Of a stretch of DNA of 64,000 bases, positions 41,818 to 50,376 are shown piece after piece. A program made the translations under genes and the position numbers. This stretch comes from Bradyrhizobium iriomotense. Lineage in GTDB: Bacteria > Pseudomonadota > Alphaproteobacteria > Rhizobiales > Xanthobacteraceae. The notes beneath the pieces were generated by a model, which made no database searches, had not been told where the DNA came from, and saw nothing but the letters and a program-made list of their open reading frames with translations. Position 1 is the first letter of the stretch; each line of letters begins with the position of its first letter. The DNA lies in contig NZ_JAFCJZ010000024.1 of the NCBI RefSeq assembly GCF_018130765.1, positions 62,001-126,000 of the forward strand. Direction: 5' to 3'.

Positions 41818-42578
41818 CAAAACCTCTCGTCGCGATCCGCTCCGTCAGCAAGAGTTTTGGAGAGTTCCAGGCTCTCAGAGGCGTCTCGCTCGACGTCTGG
41901 CCCGGCGAGGTCATGTGCCTGATCGGCGCCTCCGGCTCAGGCAAGACCACATTGCTCCGCTGCATCAACCAGCTCGCCATGATCGATGCCGGTGGCATCT
42001 GGCTCGATGGTGAGCTCCTGGGCGTGCGCGAGCACGGCGGGAAGCTTCACCGCCTCAGCGAGCGCGAGATCGGGCGGCAGCGGCTGAAGACCGGTATGGT
42101 GTTCCAGCGCTTCAACCTGTTTCCGCACAAGACCGCGCTGGAGAACATCACCGAAGGCCCGACCCAGGTGCAGGGGCGCAAGCTAGACGAGGTGCGCGCC
42201 GAGGCCCTAGAGCTGCTCCGTCGCGTTGGGCTGGCGGCCAAGGCGGACTCGTATCCGGCGCAGCTCTCCGGCGGCCAGCAGCAGCGCGTCGCGATCGCGC
42301 GGGCGCTCGCGATGAAGCCGATGCTGATGCTGTTCGACGAGCCGACCAGCGCGCTCGATCCCGAGCTCGTCGGCGAGGTGCTCGCGGTGATGAAGGAGCT
42401 GGCGCGAAGCGGCATGACCATGATGGTGGTGACGCACGAGCTCGGCTTCGCGCGCGAGGTCGCCGACCGCGTCGTCTACATGGACCAGGGCGCAATCGTC
42501 GAGCAGGGGCGCGCCTCCGACGTGTTGGGCGCGCCGCGCGAGGAGCGCACCAAGGCATTTCTTTCGGCTGTGATCTGA
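41814..42578 (+). CDS. Polar amino-acid ABC transporter, ATPase
   Basis: 254 residues. Walker A is GASGSGKTTLLRCINQL (about residue 39), signature QLSGGQQQRVAIARALA, Walker B MLMLFDEPTSALDPE, and H-loop VVTHELGFAREVADR. It is a GlnQ/HisP-type ATPase and powers the upstream permease. Confidence 0.96.
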   Translation: MTKPLVAIRSVSKSFGEFQALRGVSLDVWPGEVMCLIGASGSGKTTLLRCINQLAMIDAGGIWLDGELLGVREHGGKLHRLSEREIGRQRLKTGMVFQRFNLFPHKTALENITEGPTQVQGRKLDEVRAEALELLRRVGLAAKADSYPAQLSGGQQQRVAIARALAMKPMLMLFDEPTSALDPELVGEVLAVMKELARSGMTMMVVTHELGFAREVADRVVYMDQGAIVEQGRASDVLGAPREERTKAFLSAVI

Positions 42579-42594
42579 CATTGGGGGTGTGGTG

Positions 42595-43410
42595 ATGAAG
42601 AGGCTTTTGGTTGCGGCGGCGCTGGTTGGCGCCATGACCGTATCGGCATTGGCGATCGAGCTGCCGCCCGACATCGCCAAGCGCGGCAGCCTCAAGGTGG
42701 CGCTGGTGCCGAACTATCCACCGATGGAGTTCCGCGATCCCGCCACCAACGCGCTGTCGGGTTTCGATATCGATCTCGGCGAGGCGATCGGCCGCAAGCT
42801 CGGCGTCAAGATCGAATGGACCGAGACCAGCTTTGCCGAATTCATGCCGTCGATTTCGACGGGGCGGGTGGATGCTATCCTGTCCGGCTTCACCGATTAT
42901 GCGAGCCGGCACGAGATCGCGTCCTTTGTCGATTATCTGCGCAGCGGTCCAAAATTCTTCGTGCAGCAGTCCCGTGCGTCCGAGTTCAAGGACATGGCTG
43001 CGCTGTGCGGCAAGAAGGTCGGCGCCAGCCGCCGGACCATGTTCCCGGCCGAGATCGACAAGTGGAGCCAGAAGAACTGCGCCAGCAATCCGGTCCAGTT
43101 CGTCGGCACCGACGGCTCGGCCGATGCGCGTAACCAGCTCAGGCAGGGCCGTATCGACGCCGCCGTGCAGGGCAACGAGACGCTGCCCTATCTGATGGAC
43201 CTCGAGCCGGGCACCTATGCGCCGGTCGGCGATGCTTTCGCAACGCAGTTCACGGGCATTGCGCTGCCGGTCAAGGAAAAGGCGCTTCAGCAGGCCATTC
43301 TCGAAGCCGTCGATGCGCTGATCGCCGACGGCACCTACAAGACCCTGCTTGCCAAGTGGAAACTCAACGACAACGGATTAGAGAAGGCGACCATCAATGC
43401 TGGACAGTAA
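42595..43410 (+). CDS. Polar amino-acid ABC transporter, substrate-binding protein 2 (family 3)
   Basis: 271 residues. A signal peptide (MKRLLVAAALVGAMTVSALA) is followed by VALVPNYPPMEFRDPATNALSGFDIDL, closely similar to binding protein 1, with the same late segment QGRIDAAVQG(S/N)ETLPY. An upstream GTG six bases earlier is possible. It would share the permease and ATPase with protein 1 while offering a different specificity. It overlaps the next gene by 14 bases. Confidence 0.92.
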   Translation: MKRLLVAAALVGAMTVSALAIELPPDIAKRGSLKVALVPNYPPMEFRDPATNALSGFDIDLGEAIGRKLGVKIEWTETSFAEFMPSISTGRVDAILSGFTDYASRHEIASFVDYLRSGPKFFVQQSRASEFKDMAALCGKKVGASRRTMFPAEIDKWSQKNCASNPVQFVGTDGSADARNQLRQGRIDAAVQGNETLPYLMDLEPGTYAPVGDAFATQFTGIALPVKEKALQQAILEAVDALIADGTYKTLLAKWKLNDNGLEKATINAGQ

Positions 43411-44281
43411 GGCACTCAAGAGCATCCCGCTCGTTCCGGCCAACACCGCGGATCCCGCGCCGGACTATCCCTGGCCGAAGCCGTACAAGTCGGCGATGTT
43501 CCTGTCGTTCGACGTCGACGCGGAGAGCGCCTGGACCAGCAAGGACGCCGTGCATGCGCAGCGGCTCATCACCATGAGCTATGGCGGCTACGAGGCGCGC
43601 GTCGGTACGCCAAAACTGCTGGAGCTGCTCGACCAGCTCGATCTCAAGGCGACGTTCTTCGTCACGGGATGGTCGGTCGATGCGCATCCCGCGATGGCCG
43701 AATCGATCCTGAAGGCGGGTCACGAGATCGGCCATCACGGCTATCACCATCTCTTGCCCGATCCCGGCGATCCCTGGATCGAGGAGGAACTGGAGCGCGG
43801 CTTCGAGGCGCTGAAGCGTCGGCTCGGCGTCAAGCCGACCGGCTATCGCGCGCCCTACGGCGAGTTCACCGAGGAGCTGCGCGTTGCGCTGGTGCGCCAC
43901 GGCATCGTCTACACGTCCTCGTTCCGCGACGACGTGCGGCCCTACCGCCATCGTCTCGCGGACGGCAAGCCCGGCACGATCGAGCTGCCGGTCACCGCGA
44001 GCTATGACGACTGGATGCACGGCCTGTCCGCGCGCTTCAGCCCGCGCTCGATCTTCCCCAAGGAGCATGTGCTCTCGATGTGGAAGGACGAGTTGGATGA
44101 GGTCCGCGACTGGGGCGCGATGGTGACGACGGTGCTGCATCCGCAGTGCAGCGGCCGTCCGATGCGGCTGCGCCTGCTGCGCGAGTTCCTCACCTACGTA
44201 AAGTCGTGTCCCGACGTCTGGATCACGACCGGCGAGAAGATCGCCGAAAACTTCCTGCGCCACGAAGCGGCCAACCGCTGA
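43397..44281 (+). CDS. NodB-fold hydrolase of the HP0310/imidase type (polysaccharide-deacetylase family)
   Basis: 294 residues. Metal motifs of the NodB fold are SFDVDAESAW (Asp pair, about residue 37) and GHEIGHHGYHHL (about residue 108-119), with GYRAPYGEFT and a C-terminal HPQCSGRPMRL ... WITTGEKIAENFL that matches the Helicobacter HP0310-like group. This group includes proteins annotated as peptidoglycan deacetylases and as cyclic-imide hydrolases. No signal peptide is present, so action on cell-wall polymer is unlikely; ring opening of a hydantoin- or imide-like compound fits the operon. This function is inferred from context. Confidence 0.85.
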   Translation: MLDSKALKSIPLVPANTADPAPDYPWPKPYKSAMFLSFDVDAESAWTSKDAVHAQRLITMSYGGYEARVGTPKLLELLDQLDLKATFFVTGWSVDAHPAMAESILKAGHEIGHHGYHHLLPDPGDPWIEEELERGFEALKRRLGVKPTGYRAPYGEFTEELRVALVRHGIVYTSSFRDDVRPYRHRLADGKPGTIELPVTASYDDWMHGLSARFSPRSIFPKEHVLSMWKDELDEVRDWGAMVTTVLHPQCSGRPMRLRLLREFLTYVKSCPDVWITTGEKIAENFLRHEAANR

Positions 44282-44289
44282 GCCAGGCC

Positions 44290-44946
44290 ATGACCCGTCG
44301 CCGCATCCTCGTCATCAACCCCAGCTCGTCGGCGTCGGTGACGGCGGCGATCGACGACGCGGTTGCGCCGCTGCGCATCGCCGGCGGGCCTGACATCGAG
44401 GTCGTTGGCCTTGCGGAGGGGCCGCCGGGCATCAGCTCGCAGCGCGATGCCGATAGCGTCGTCATGCCGCTGGTGAACCGCGTGTCGCGCGACAAGGCCG
44501 ATGCCTTCGTGCTCGCCTGCTTCAGCGATCCCGGCCTGCATGCGGTGCGCGAGGCCGCCGGTGGACGCCCGGTCATGGGCATCGCCGAATGCGGCATCTT
44601 TCGCGCGTTGATGCTGGGCGAGCGCTTCGGCGTGATCGCACTGTCGCCGTCGAGCATCCGCCGCCAGCAGCGCATGGCACGGGTGATGGGCGTCGACGGC
44701 CGCTATGCCGGCAGCTGGTCGGTCGGCGCGAGCGCGGCGGAGACGGCGGGCGCGGATATCCGCGGCCGCCTGATCGACGCCGGACAGGCGCTGGTCACCC
44801 AATGCCGCGCCGATGTCGTGGTGATGGGCTGCGCCGGCATGGCGTCGCACCGCGCGGCGATCGCGGATGCGATCGGCGTGCCGGTCATTGAGCCGGCGCA
44901 ACAGGCGGTGGCCGCTGCGATCGGCGCGGTCTTGTTGAATGCTTAA
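44290..44946 (+). CDS. Asp/Glu/hydantoin racemase family protein
   Basis: 218 residues. The two active-site cysteines of the family are placed in FVLACFSDPGLHAVRE (about residue 78) and VVVMGCAGMASHRA (about residue 180). N-terminal ILVINPSSSASVT is typical of hydantoin racemases. It would interconvert the two enantiomers of a 5-substituted hydantoin or an amino acid. It starts 8 bases after the NodB-fold hydrolase gene. Confidence 0.88.
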   Translation: MTRRRILVINPSSSASVTAAIDDAVAPLRIAGGPDIEVVGLAEGPPGISSQRDADSVVMPLVNRVSRDKADAFVLACFSDPGLHAVREAAGGRPVMGIAECGIFRALMLGERFGVIALSPSSIRRQQRMARVMGVDGRYAGSWSVGASAAETAGADIRGRLIDAGQALVTQCRADVVVMGCAGMASHRAAIADAIGVPVIEPAQQAVAAAIGAVLLNA

Positions 44947-44988
44947 AAAACGAACGATGAAGTTCGATCTCTTCAGGAGCCCCTCGTA

Positions 44989-46572
44989 ATGCCCATCTCC
45001 CGCCGTTCGCTCCTCAAGGCCGCCGCCGCCGTGCCGGCGTTGTCGCTGCCAGGCATCGTCCGCGCTGAGTCCCAGTCCACGCTGCGCTTCATCCCCGTCA
45101 TCGATCTCGCCTTCGTCGATCCCATCTATTCGACCGCGCAGGTGTCGCGAAACCACGGCTTCATGGTCTACGACACGCTCTACGGCATGAGCTCGTCGCT
45201 CCAGGTCTCGCCGCAGATGCTGTCGGGCCATGTCGTCTCCGCCGACGGGCTGCAATGGGACCTCAGCTTGCGCGACGGCTTGTTCTGGCATGATGGCGAG
45301 CGTGTGCTCGCCCGCGACTGCGTCGCCAGCATTCGCCGCTGGGCGGCGCGCGACGGCTTTGGCGGTGAGCTGCTGGAAGCGACGGCCGAGTTGTCGGCCG
45401 CCGATGACCGCACCATCCGCTTCCGTCTCAAGCGTCCGTTCCCGCTGCTGCCGCAGGCGCTCGGCAAGGCCGCGATCAATGCCTGCTTCATGATGCCGGA
45501 GCGGCTGGCGAGCCAGGACCCGTTCAAGCCGCTCACTGAGGTCATCGGTAGCGGCCCGTTCCGCTATCTCGCCGACGAGCGCGTGCAGGGCGCGCGCAAC
45601 GCCTATGCCAAGTTCGAGCGCTACCAGCCGCGCACCGACGGCAAGCCGGATTGGACCGCGGGTCCGAAGATCGTGCATTACGATCGCGTGGTCTGGACCA
45701 CCACGCCCGATGCCGGCACCGGTGTCGCCGCGCTGCAGACCGGCGAGCAGGATTGGCAGGAGACCACACCGCATGATCTGTTGCCGGTGATCAAGGCCGC
45801 CGGCGACATCGAGACACGCGTCCTCGATCCCCGCGGCTATGCCTGCATGCTGCGCCTCAACCATCTGCAGCGGCCGTTTGACAATCCCGCCGTGCGCCGC
45901 GCGCTGCTTGGCGCGATCGACCAGTCCGCATTCATGACGGCGGTCGCCGGCGTCGATCCGGCATTCCAGGTCTCGCCGATCGGCTATTTCGCACCCGGTA
46001 CGCCGATGGCGAGCGACGTCGGTCTCGACGTGTTCCGCGGCCCGCGCAACTACGACAAGGTCAAGGCTGACCTGAAGGCCGCCGGCTACAACGGCGAGAA
46101 GATCGTGCTGCTTGTCCCCACCAACTCGCTGGCGCAAAAACCGCTTGGCGAGATCGCGGTGGATAGCCTGCGCAAGGCCGGCATGAACGTCGAGTATGCC
46201 GGGCTCGATTTTGCCGTCGTCCTGCAGCGCCAGCTCAAGAAGGACCCGATCGGGCAGGGCGGCTGGAGCGCGGCGGTTGGCAACTGGCAGGGCATCGACT
46301 GGCTCAACCCGGCCGGCAACACCAATATCCGCGGCGAAGGCAAGGTCGCCGGCTGGTATGCGAGCACGAAGATGGGCGAGTTGCGCAGCCAGTGGTTGGC
46401 GGCCTCCGAGCTCGCGGAGCAGCAGCGCATCTGCCGCGAGATCCAGGCGGTCGCGTTCGAGGAAATCCCCTATATTCCGATCGGCCTGTACAAGCAGCCG
46501 ACCGCCTATCGCAAAGCCATCACCGGCATTCTCGACGGCACCGCCGTGTTCTGGAACGTACGCCCCGCATGA
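44989..46572 (+). CDS. ABC-transporter substrate-binding protein, family 5 (peptide/nickel type)
   Basis: 527 residues. The N-terminus SRRSLLKAAAAVPALSLPG is Tat-like, so export in folded form is likely. The family-5 pattern is visible in RFIPVIDLAFVDPIYSTAQVSRNHGFMVYDTLY and SLRDGLFWHDGERVLARD. No permease or ATPase genes of the matching type lie nearby, so it either uses transporter parts encoded elsewhere or acts as a sensor. A CAGGAG site precedes the ATG. Confidence 0.9.
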   Translation: MPISRRSLLKAAAAVPALSLPGIVRAESQSTLRFIPVIDLAFVDPIYSTAQVSRNHGFMVYDTLYGMSSSLQVSPQMLSGHVVSADGLQWDLSLRDGLFWHDGERVLARDCVASIRRWAARDGFGGELLEATAELSAADDRTIRFRLKRPFPLLPQALGKAAINACFMMPERLASQDPFKPLTEVIGSGPFRYLADERVQGARNAYAKFERYQPRTDGKPDWTAGPKIVHYDRVVWTTTPDAGTGVAALQTGEQDWQETTPHDLLPVIKAAGDIETRVLDPRGYACMLRLNHLQRPFDNPAVRRALLGAIDQSAFMTAVAGVDPAFQVSPIGYFAPGTPMASDVGLDVFRGPRNYDKVKADLKAAGYNGEKIVLLVPTNSLAQKPLGEIAVDSLRKAGMNVEYAGLDFAVVLQRQLKKDPIGQGGWSAAVGNWQGIDWLNPAGNTNIRGEGKVAGWYASTKMGELRSQWLAASELAEQQRICREIQAVAFEEIPYIPIGLYKQPTAYRKAITGILDGTAVFWNVRPA

Positions 46573-47942
46573 GCACCACGGCAATCTTCGGCAGCTATGT
46601 GCTGTCACGGAAAGACGGCGCGCAGGATGTGCTGCGCGATCATTGGGTCTTGGTCGAAGGCAAGAAGATCGCCGCGGTCACGCGCGACAAGCCGAGCGCG
46701 GACCAAACTTACGATCGCCCCGGCCGCTTCGTCTTGCCGGGTCTCCTCAACCTGCACAATCACTGCTTCTCCGAGGCGGTGGCACGCAGTCACAGCGAGG
46801 ACGGCAACGGCCGCAAGAACAACCAGAGCATCGTCTACACGGTGCTGCTGCCGCTGACCAAGCGCGGCGCCGATATCCTGTCGGCGGAGGAACGCCTGGC
46901 GGTGGCGCGGCTCGGCATTCTCCAGCTTCTGAAGGGCGGCGCCACCACGGTGATGGAGCCGTTCCGCAATTCGATCCCCGAAATGTTCGATGCGGCGGAG
47001 GAGATGGGCATCCGCTTCTACGGCGCGCCCTATCTGTTCTCGACGTCCGATGCCAAGGCCGGCCCCGATGGTGTGGTCCAATATTCCGGCGATGACGGCG
47101 CTGCCGACATGGCCACATGGGACGCGCTCAATCAGCGCTGGAACAATCGCGGCGACGGTCGCATCAGCCTTGCGATGAGTCCGCATGCCACTGACACCTG
47201 CGGCCCCGATCTGCTGAAAGCCTGCGCCACCCGGGCGCGCGAGCTCGGCGTGCCCATCACGACGCACATGGCGCAGAGCCGCGCCGAGGTCGAGACCATC
47301 GGCAAGCGCTATGGCGGCCGCACGCCGGCGCAATATCTAGACTGGCTCGGCTTGCTTACGCCCGATCTGATGGCGGCGCATTGCATGTTCAGCAGCGACG
47401 ACGACCTCAAGCTGATGGCCGCGCGTGGCATGACCGTGCTCAACTGCCCGCGCGTGTTCGCGCGTGCCGGCATCACGGCCGCCTTCAGTCGCTTCGCTGA
47501 GCACGGCGTCCGCACCGTGGTTGGCACCGACGGCTACAACATGGACCTGCTCGGCGAGCTCAATGCGGCCTCGCTGATCTCCAAGATCACCTCGGCGCGC
47601 CCCGATGTCGCGAACTCGCCGGAGCTGATCGAGGCGAACACGGCGGTGGCCGCCGACGTCATCAAGCGGCCGGATCTCGGCCGCATCGAGCCGGGCGCGA
47701 CCGCTGACCTCACCGTCGTCGATCTCACCCATCCGCATCTTCAGCCGCTGTTCGATCCGCGCCGTGCGCTGATCGCACTCGCCAACCGCGCCAATATCGA
47801 TCAGGTCATGGTCGACGGCCGCGTGCTGGTCGATGAGGGACGCTATCTCGGCGCCAACGAAGCGGCGATCACCGCCGCCGGCACCGCCGCGATCGGCAAG
47901 ATCTGGGACCTGCCGGAGGCGCAAGCGGCGTTCAACGGGTGA
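46569..47942 (+). CDS. Amidohydrolase-superfamily metal hydrolase (TRZ/ATZ-like)
   Basis: 457 residues from ATG 46569. Metal motifs are LPGLLNLHNHCFSEAV (HxH, about residue 62), VPITTHMAQSRAE (His, about residue 232), LMAAHCMFSSDDD and VGTDGYNMDLLGEL (Asp, about residue 318). Members deaminate or dechlorinate cyclic N-compounds or open rings; the substrate here is not fixed. The start overlaps the upstream binding-protein stop. It is the last gene of the carbamoylase operon. Confidence 0.9.
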   Translation: MSTTAIFGSYVLSRKDGAQDVLRDHWVLVEGKKIAAVTRDKPSADQTYDRPGRFVLPGLLNLHNHCFSEAVARSHSEDGNGRKNNQSIVYTVLLPLTKRGADILSAEERLAVARLGILQLLKGGATTVMEPFRNSIPEMFDAAEEMGIRFYGAPYLFSTSDAKAGPDGVVQYSGDDGAADMATWDALNQRWNNRGDGRISLAMSPHATDTCGPDLLKACATRARELGVPITTHMAQSRAEVETIGKRYGGRTPAQYLDWLGLLTPDLMAAHCMFSSDDDLKLMAARGMTVLNCPRVFARAGITAAFSRFAEHGVRTVVGTDGYNMDLLGELNAASLISKITSARPDVANSPELIEANTAVAADVIKRPDLGRIEPGATADLTVVDLTHPHLQPLFDPRRALIALANRANIDQVMVDGRVLVDEGRYLGANEAAITAAGTAAIGKIWDLPEAQAAFNG

Positions 47943-47971
47943 GTGTTCTCCTGAAGCCATGAAGAAGGTGC

Positions 47972-48095
47972 GCTCCCTCTCCCGCTTGCGGGAGAGGGCA
48001 GGGGAGAGGGCTCTCTCCACATAGGGACACTCCCCGTGTGGAGAGAGCCCCCACCCGGCGCTTCGCGCCGACCTCCCCCGCAAGCGGGAGAGGTT
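47972..48095. repeat. Intergenic mosaic palindrome, copy 6 of 6
   Basis: CCCTCTCCCGCTTGCGGGAGAGGG at left and CCTCCCCCGCAAGCGGGAGAGG at right, with CTCTCTCCACA ... TGTGGAGAGAG and GGCGCTTCGCGCC pairs inside. It lies between convergent genes. Confidence 0.88.
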
Positions 48096-48119
48096 GCAGC
48101 GAGCCCGCGGAGGGATCGT

Positions 48120-49040
48120 TCAATCTGAAGGCCTTTTCGGCAGATCGTCGAACTCGGCGAGCGCCTTGCGCATGGTCTCGACCAGATCCAGCGCCACCGG
48201 CGACGGGCTGCGCTGTGCTGGAAACACCGCGGAGAATTCGAAGTCGATGCGCGGCAGGAAGTGGCGCGCGACGACGCCGCGCGTGGCAAATTCCTGCGCG
48301 GTGAAGGGATCGCAGATTGCGACGCCCAATCCCGACGACACCATGCCGCACATGATCTCCGACAGCGTGGTCTCGACCCTGAGCACACGGCGGACATCGT
48401 GGCGGTGGAAGACCTGGTCGACGAGATGCCGGCTCGACGATCCCGCCGACAGCGAGATGAACGTCTCGCCTTCGAAATCGCGCGGCTCCAGCACTTCCTT
48501 TTCTGCGAGGCGATGACCGGTCGGCAGCACCGCGACGCGCGCCGGCGCCGGCAGCCGCTGGCTCGGCAGGCCGGAATGCGCGATCGGCACCTCGGCAAAG
48601 CCGACGTCGCATTGATTGTTCAGCACCCAATCGACCACGATCGGCGAGATGACACCGAAGAAGGCCAGGTTGAGGTTTGGCCGCTCCTTCAGGAAGTGAC
48701 CGGTGAGCCGTGGCAGATAGCCGTTCGACAGCGCCGGCAACGCTGCGATCCGTAGCGAGCCGGTGCGGCGTCCCCGGATTTCTTCCGCCGCCGCGGTGAT
48801 GCGTTCGAGGCCGACGAAGGAGCGCTCAACCTCGGTATAGAGCGCCATCGCCGCGGCGGTCGGCACCAGACCGGTGCCGCGCCTCTCGAACAGCTCCATT
48901 TTCAACAGGGCCTGGAGGTCGCGCAGCAACCGGCTGACCGCCGGCTGCGTCACCTTCATCAGCGCCGCCGCCTCGGTCACGCTGCCCGTGAGCATTGTCG
49001 CGCGGAAGGCCTCCACCTGCCGCGAATTGATCCGGGCCAT
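48120..49040 (-). CDS. LysR-family transcription regulator
   Basis: 306 residues from ATG 49040 (MARINSRQVEAFRATMLTGS). Winged helix VTEAAALMKVTQPAVSRLLRDLQ is complete and the effector domain follows. It is divergent from the opine/spermidine-type transporter operon and is its likely regulator; the 278-base divergent region has no clear LysR box. Confidence 0.93.
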   Translation of the reverse strand: MARINSRQVEAFRATMLTGSVTEAAALMKVTQPAVSRLLRDLQALLKMELFERRGTGLVPTAAAMALYTEVERSFVGLERITAAAEEIRGRRTGSLRIAALPALSNGYLPRLTGHFLKERPNLNLAFFGVISPIVVDWVLNNQCDVGFAEVPIAHSGLPSQRLPAPARVAVLPTGHRLAEKEVLEPRDFEGETFISLSAGSSSRHLVDQVFHRHDVRRVLRVETTLSEIMCGMVSSGLGVAICDPFTAQEFATRGVVARHFLPRIDFEFSAVFPAQRSPSPVALDLVETMRKALAEFDDLPKRPSD

Positions 49041-49318
49041 ATTCCTGTTTCCGTTCATAACATTTGTGCATGCAGAGGGTGCCATTATTCATTGGACGAT
49101 GGAAGTATAGGTTGCGATCTTTTTCATCAGGACTGGAGACAGCCCGCTTTTTCGGCAGATTGGAGGGGTTCAAACCTCCAGATCGCGCCAAAATCCGCCG
49201 AATGGGGGCCGGAGCCCTGATCGGAAGCGGATTGGCGCGGAAGGAAATGCGGCAACGCGCTTCAGCCAGCGAGACTCGTCGGCACGTCACCTCATTCCGG
49301 TATTGGAGATCGGTCCAT

Positions 49319-50353
49319 ATGAAGACTCTTCGCCTTCTGACAGCGGTCAGCATCGCGGCGCTCATTGCCGCCCCCTCGGTCGCCTCGGCCCAGCAGAAAA
49401 CGCTCTATGTCGCCGGCTACGGCGGCTCGTTCGAGAAGACCATCCGCGACGAGGTGATCCCGACCTTCGAGAAGGAGAACGGCGTCAAGGTTGAGTACGT
49501 CGCCGGCAACTCCACCGACACGCTGGCCAAGCTCCAGGCGCAGAAGGGCAATCAGCAGATCGACGTCGCCATCGTCGACGACGGCCCGATGTACCAGGCG
49601 ATCCAGCTCGGCTTCTGCGGCAAGCTCGACGGCCTGCCGGCCGATCTCTACGACACCGCGCGCTTCAAGGGCGATCGCGCCGTCGCGATCGGCATCGTCG
49701 CCACCGGCCTGATGTACAACACCAAGGTGTTCGCCGAGAAAGGCTGGGCGCCGCCGACCTCGTGGAACGATTTGAAGGACACGAAATACGCAAAACAGCT
49801 CGTGATCCCGCCGATCAACAACACCTACGGTCTCGAAGCGCTGGTGATGCTGTCGAAGATGAACGGCGGCGGCGAGACCAACGTCGATTCCGGCTTCAAG
49901 ATCTTCAAGGAGCAGATCAATCCGAACGTGCTGGCCTATGAGCCGTCGCCGGGCAAGATGACTGAGCTGTTCCAGTCGGGCCAGGCCGTGATCGCGGTGT
50001 GGGGCACCGGCCGCGTGCAGAGCTTTGCCAACACCGGCTTCCCCGTCGACTTCGTCTATCCCAAGGAAGGCGCTGCAACGCTGCTGACGACGGCATGTCC
50101 GATCACCAAGCCGAACGCCTCGCCGCTCGCTGCGAGCTTCGTCAAGATGCTGCTCGATCCAAAAATCCAGCTCGTGATGCTGAAGGACTATGGCTACGGT
50201 CCGGTGCTGAAATCGCTGGTGATCCCGCCGGAGCTCGGCAAGATGGCGCCGATCGGCGAGCGCGCGGCAAAGCTCTACAATCCGGACTGGACCGTCATCA
50301 ACGAGAAGCGCGAGGAGTGGACCAAGCGCTGGAATCGCGAGGTCGAACGCTGA
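49319..50353 (+). CDS. Spermidine/putrescine- or opine-type ABC transporter, substrate-binding protein
   Basis: 344 residues. A signal peptide (MKTLRLLTAVSIAALIAAPS) precedes a family-1 binding domain: LYVAGYGGSFEKTIRDEVIP and MYNTKVFAEKGWAPPTSWNDL. This PotD-like group includes binding proteins for opines and small amines. GGAG lies about 12 bases before the ATG at 49319. First gene of a nine-gene operon. Confidence 0.92.
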   Translation: MKTLRLLTAVSIAALIAAPSVASAQQKTLYVAGYGGSFEKTIRDEVIPTFEKENGVKVEYVAGNSTDTLAKLQAQKGNQQIDVAIVDDGPMYQAIQLGFCGKLDGLPADLYDTARFKGDRAVAIGIVATGLMYNTKVFAEKGWAPPTSWNDLKDTKYAKQLVIPPINNTYGLEALVMLSKMNGGGETNVDSGFKIFKEQINPNVLAYEPSPGKMTELFQSGQAVIAVWGTGRVQSFANTGFPVDFVYPKEGAATLLTTACPITKPNASPLAASFVKMLLDPKIQLVMLKDYGYGPVLKSLVIPPELGKMAPIGERAAKLYNPDWTVINEKREEWTKRWNREVER

Positions 50354-50376
50354 TCGGTCGCAGCGGAGACAGCGTC

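Noticed and set aside
44194..46608. 804-codon open frame antisense to the racemase and family-5 binding protein genes
   Set aside because: Composition is typical of an antisense shadow and no family similarity or ribosome site is seen.
49041..49318. Search for a LysR box in the second divergent region
   Set aside because: Several T-N11-A matches exist, but none has convincing dyad symmetry.
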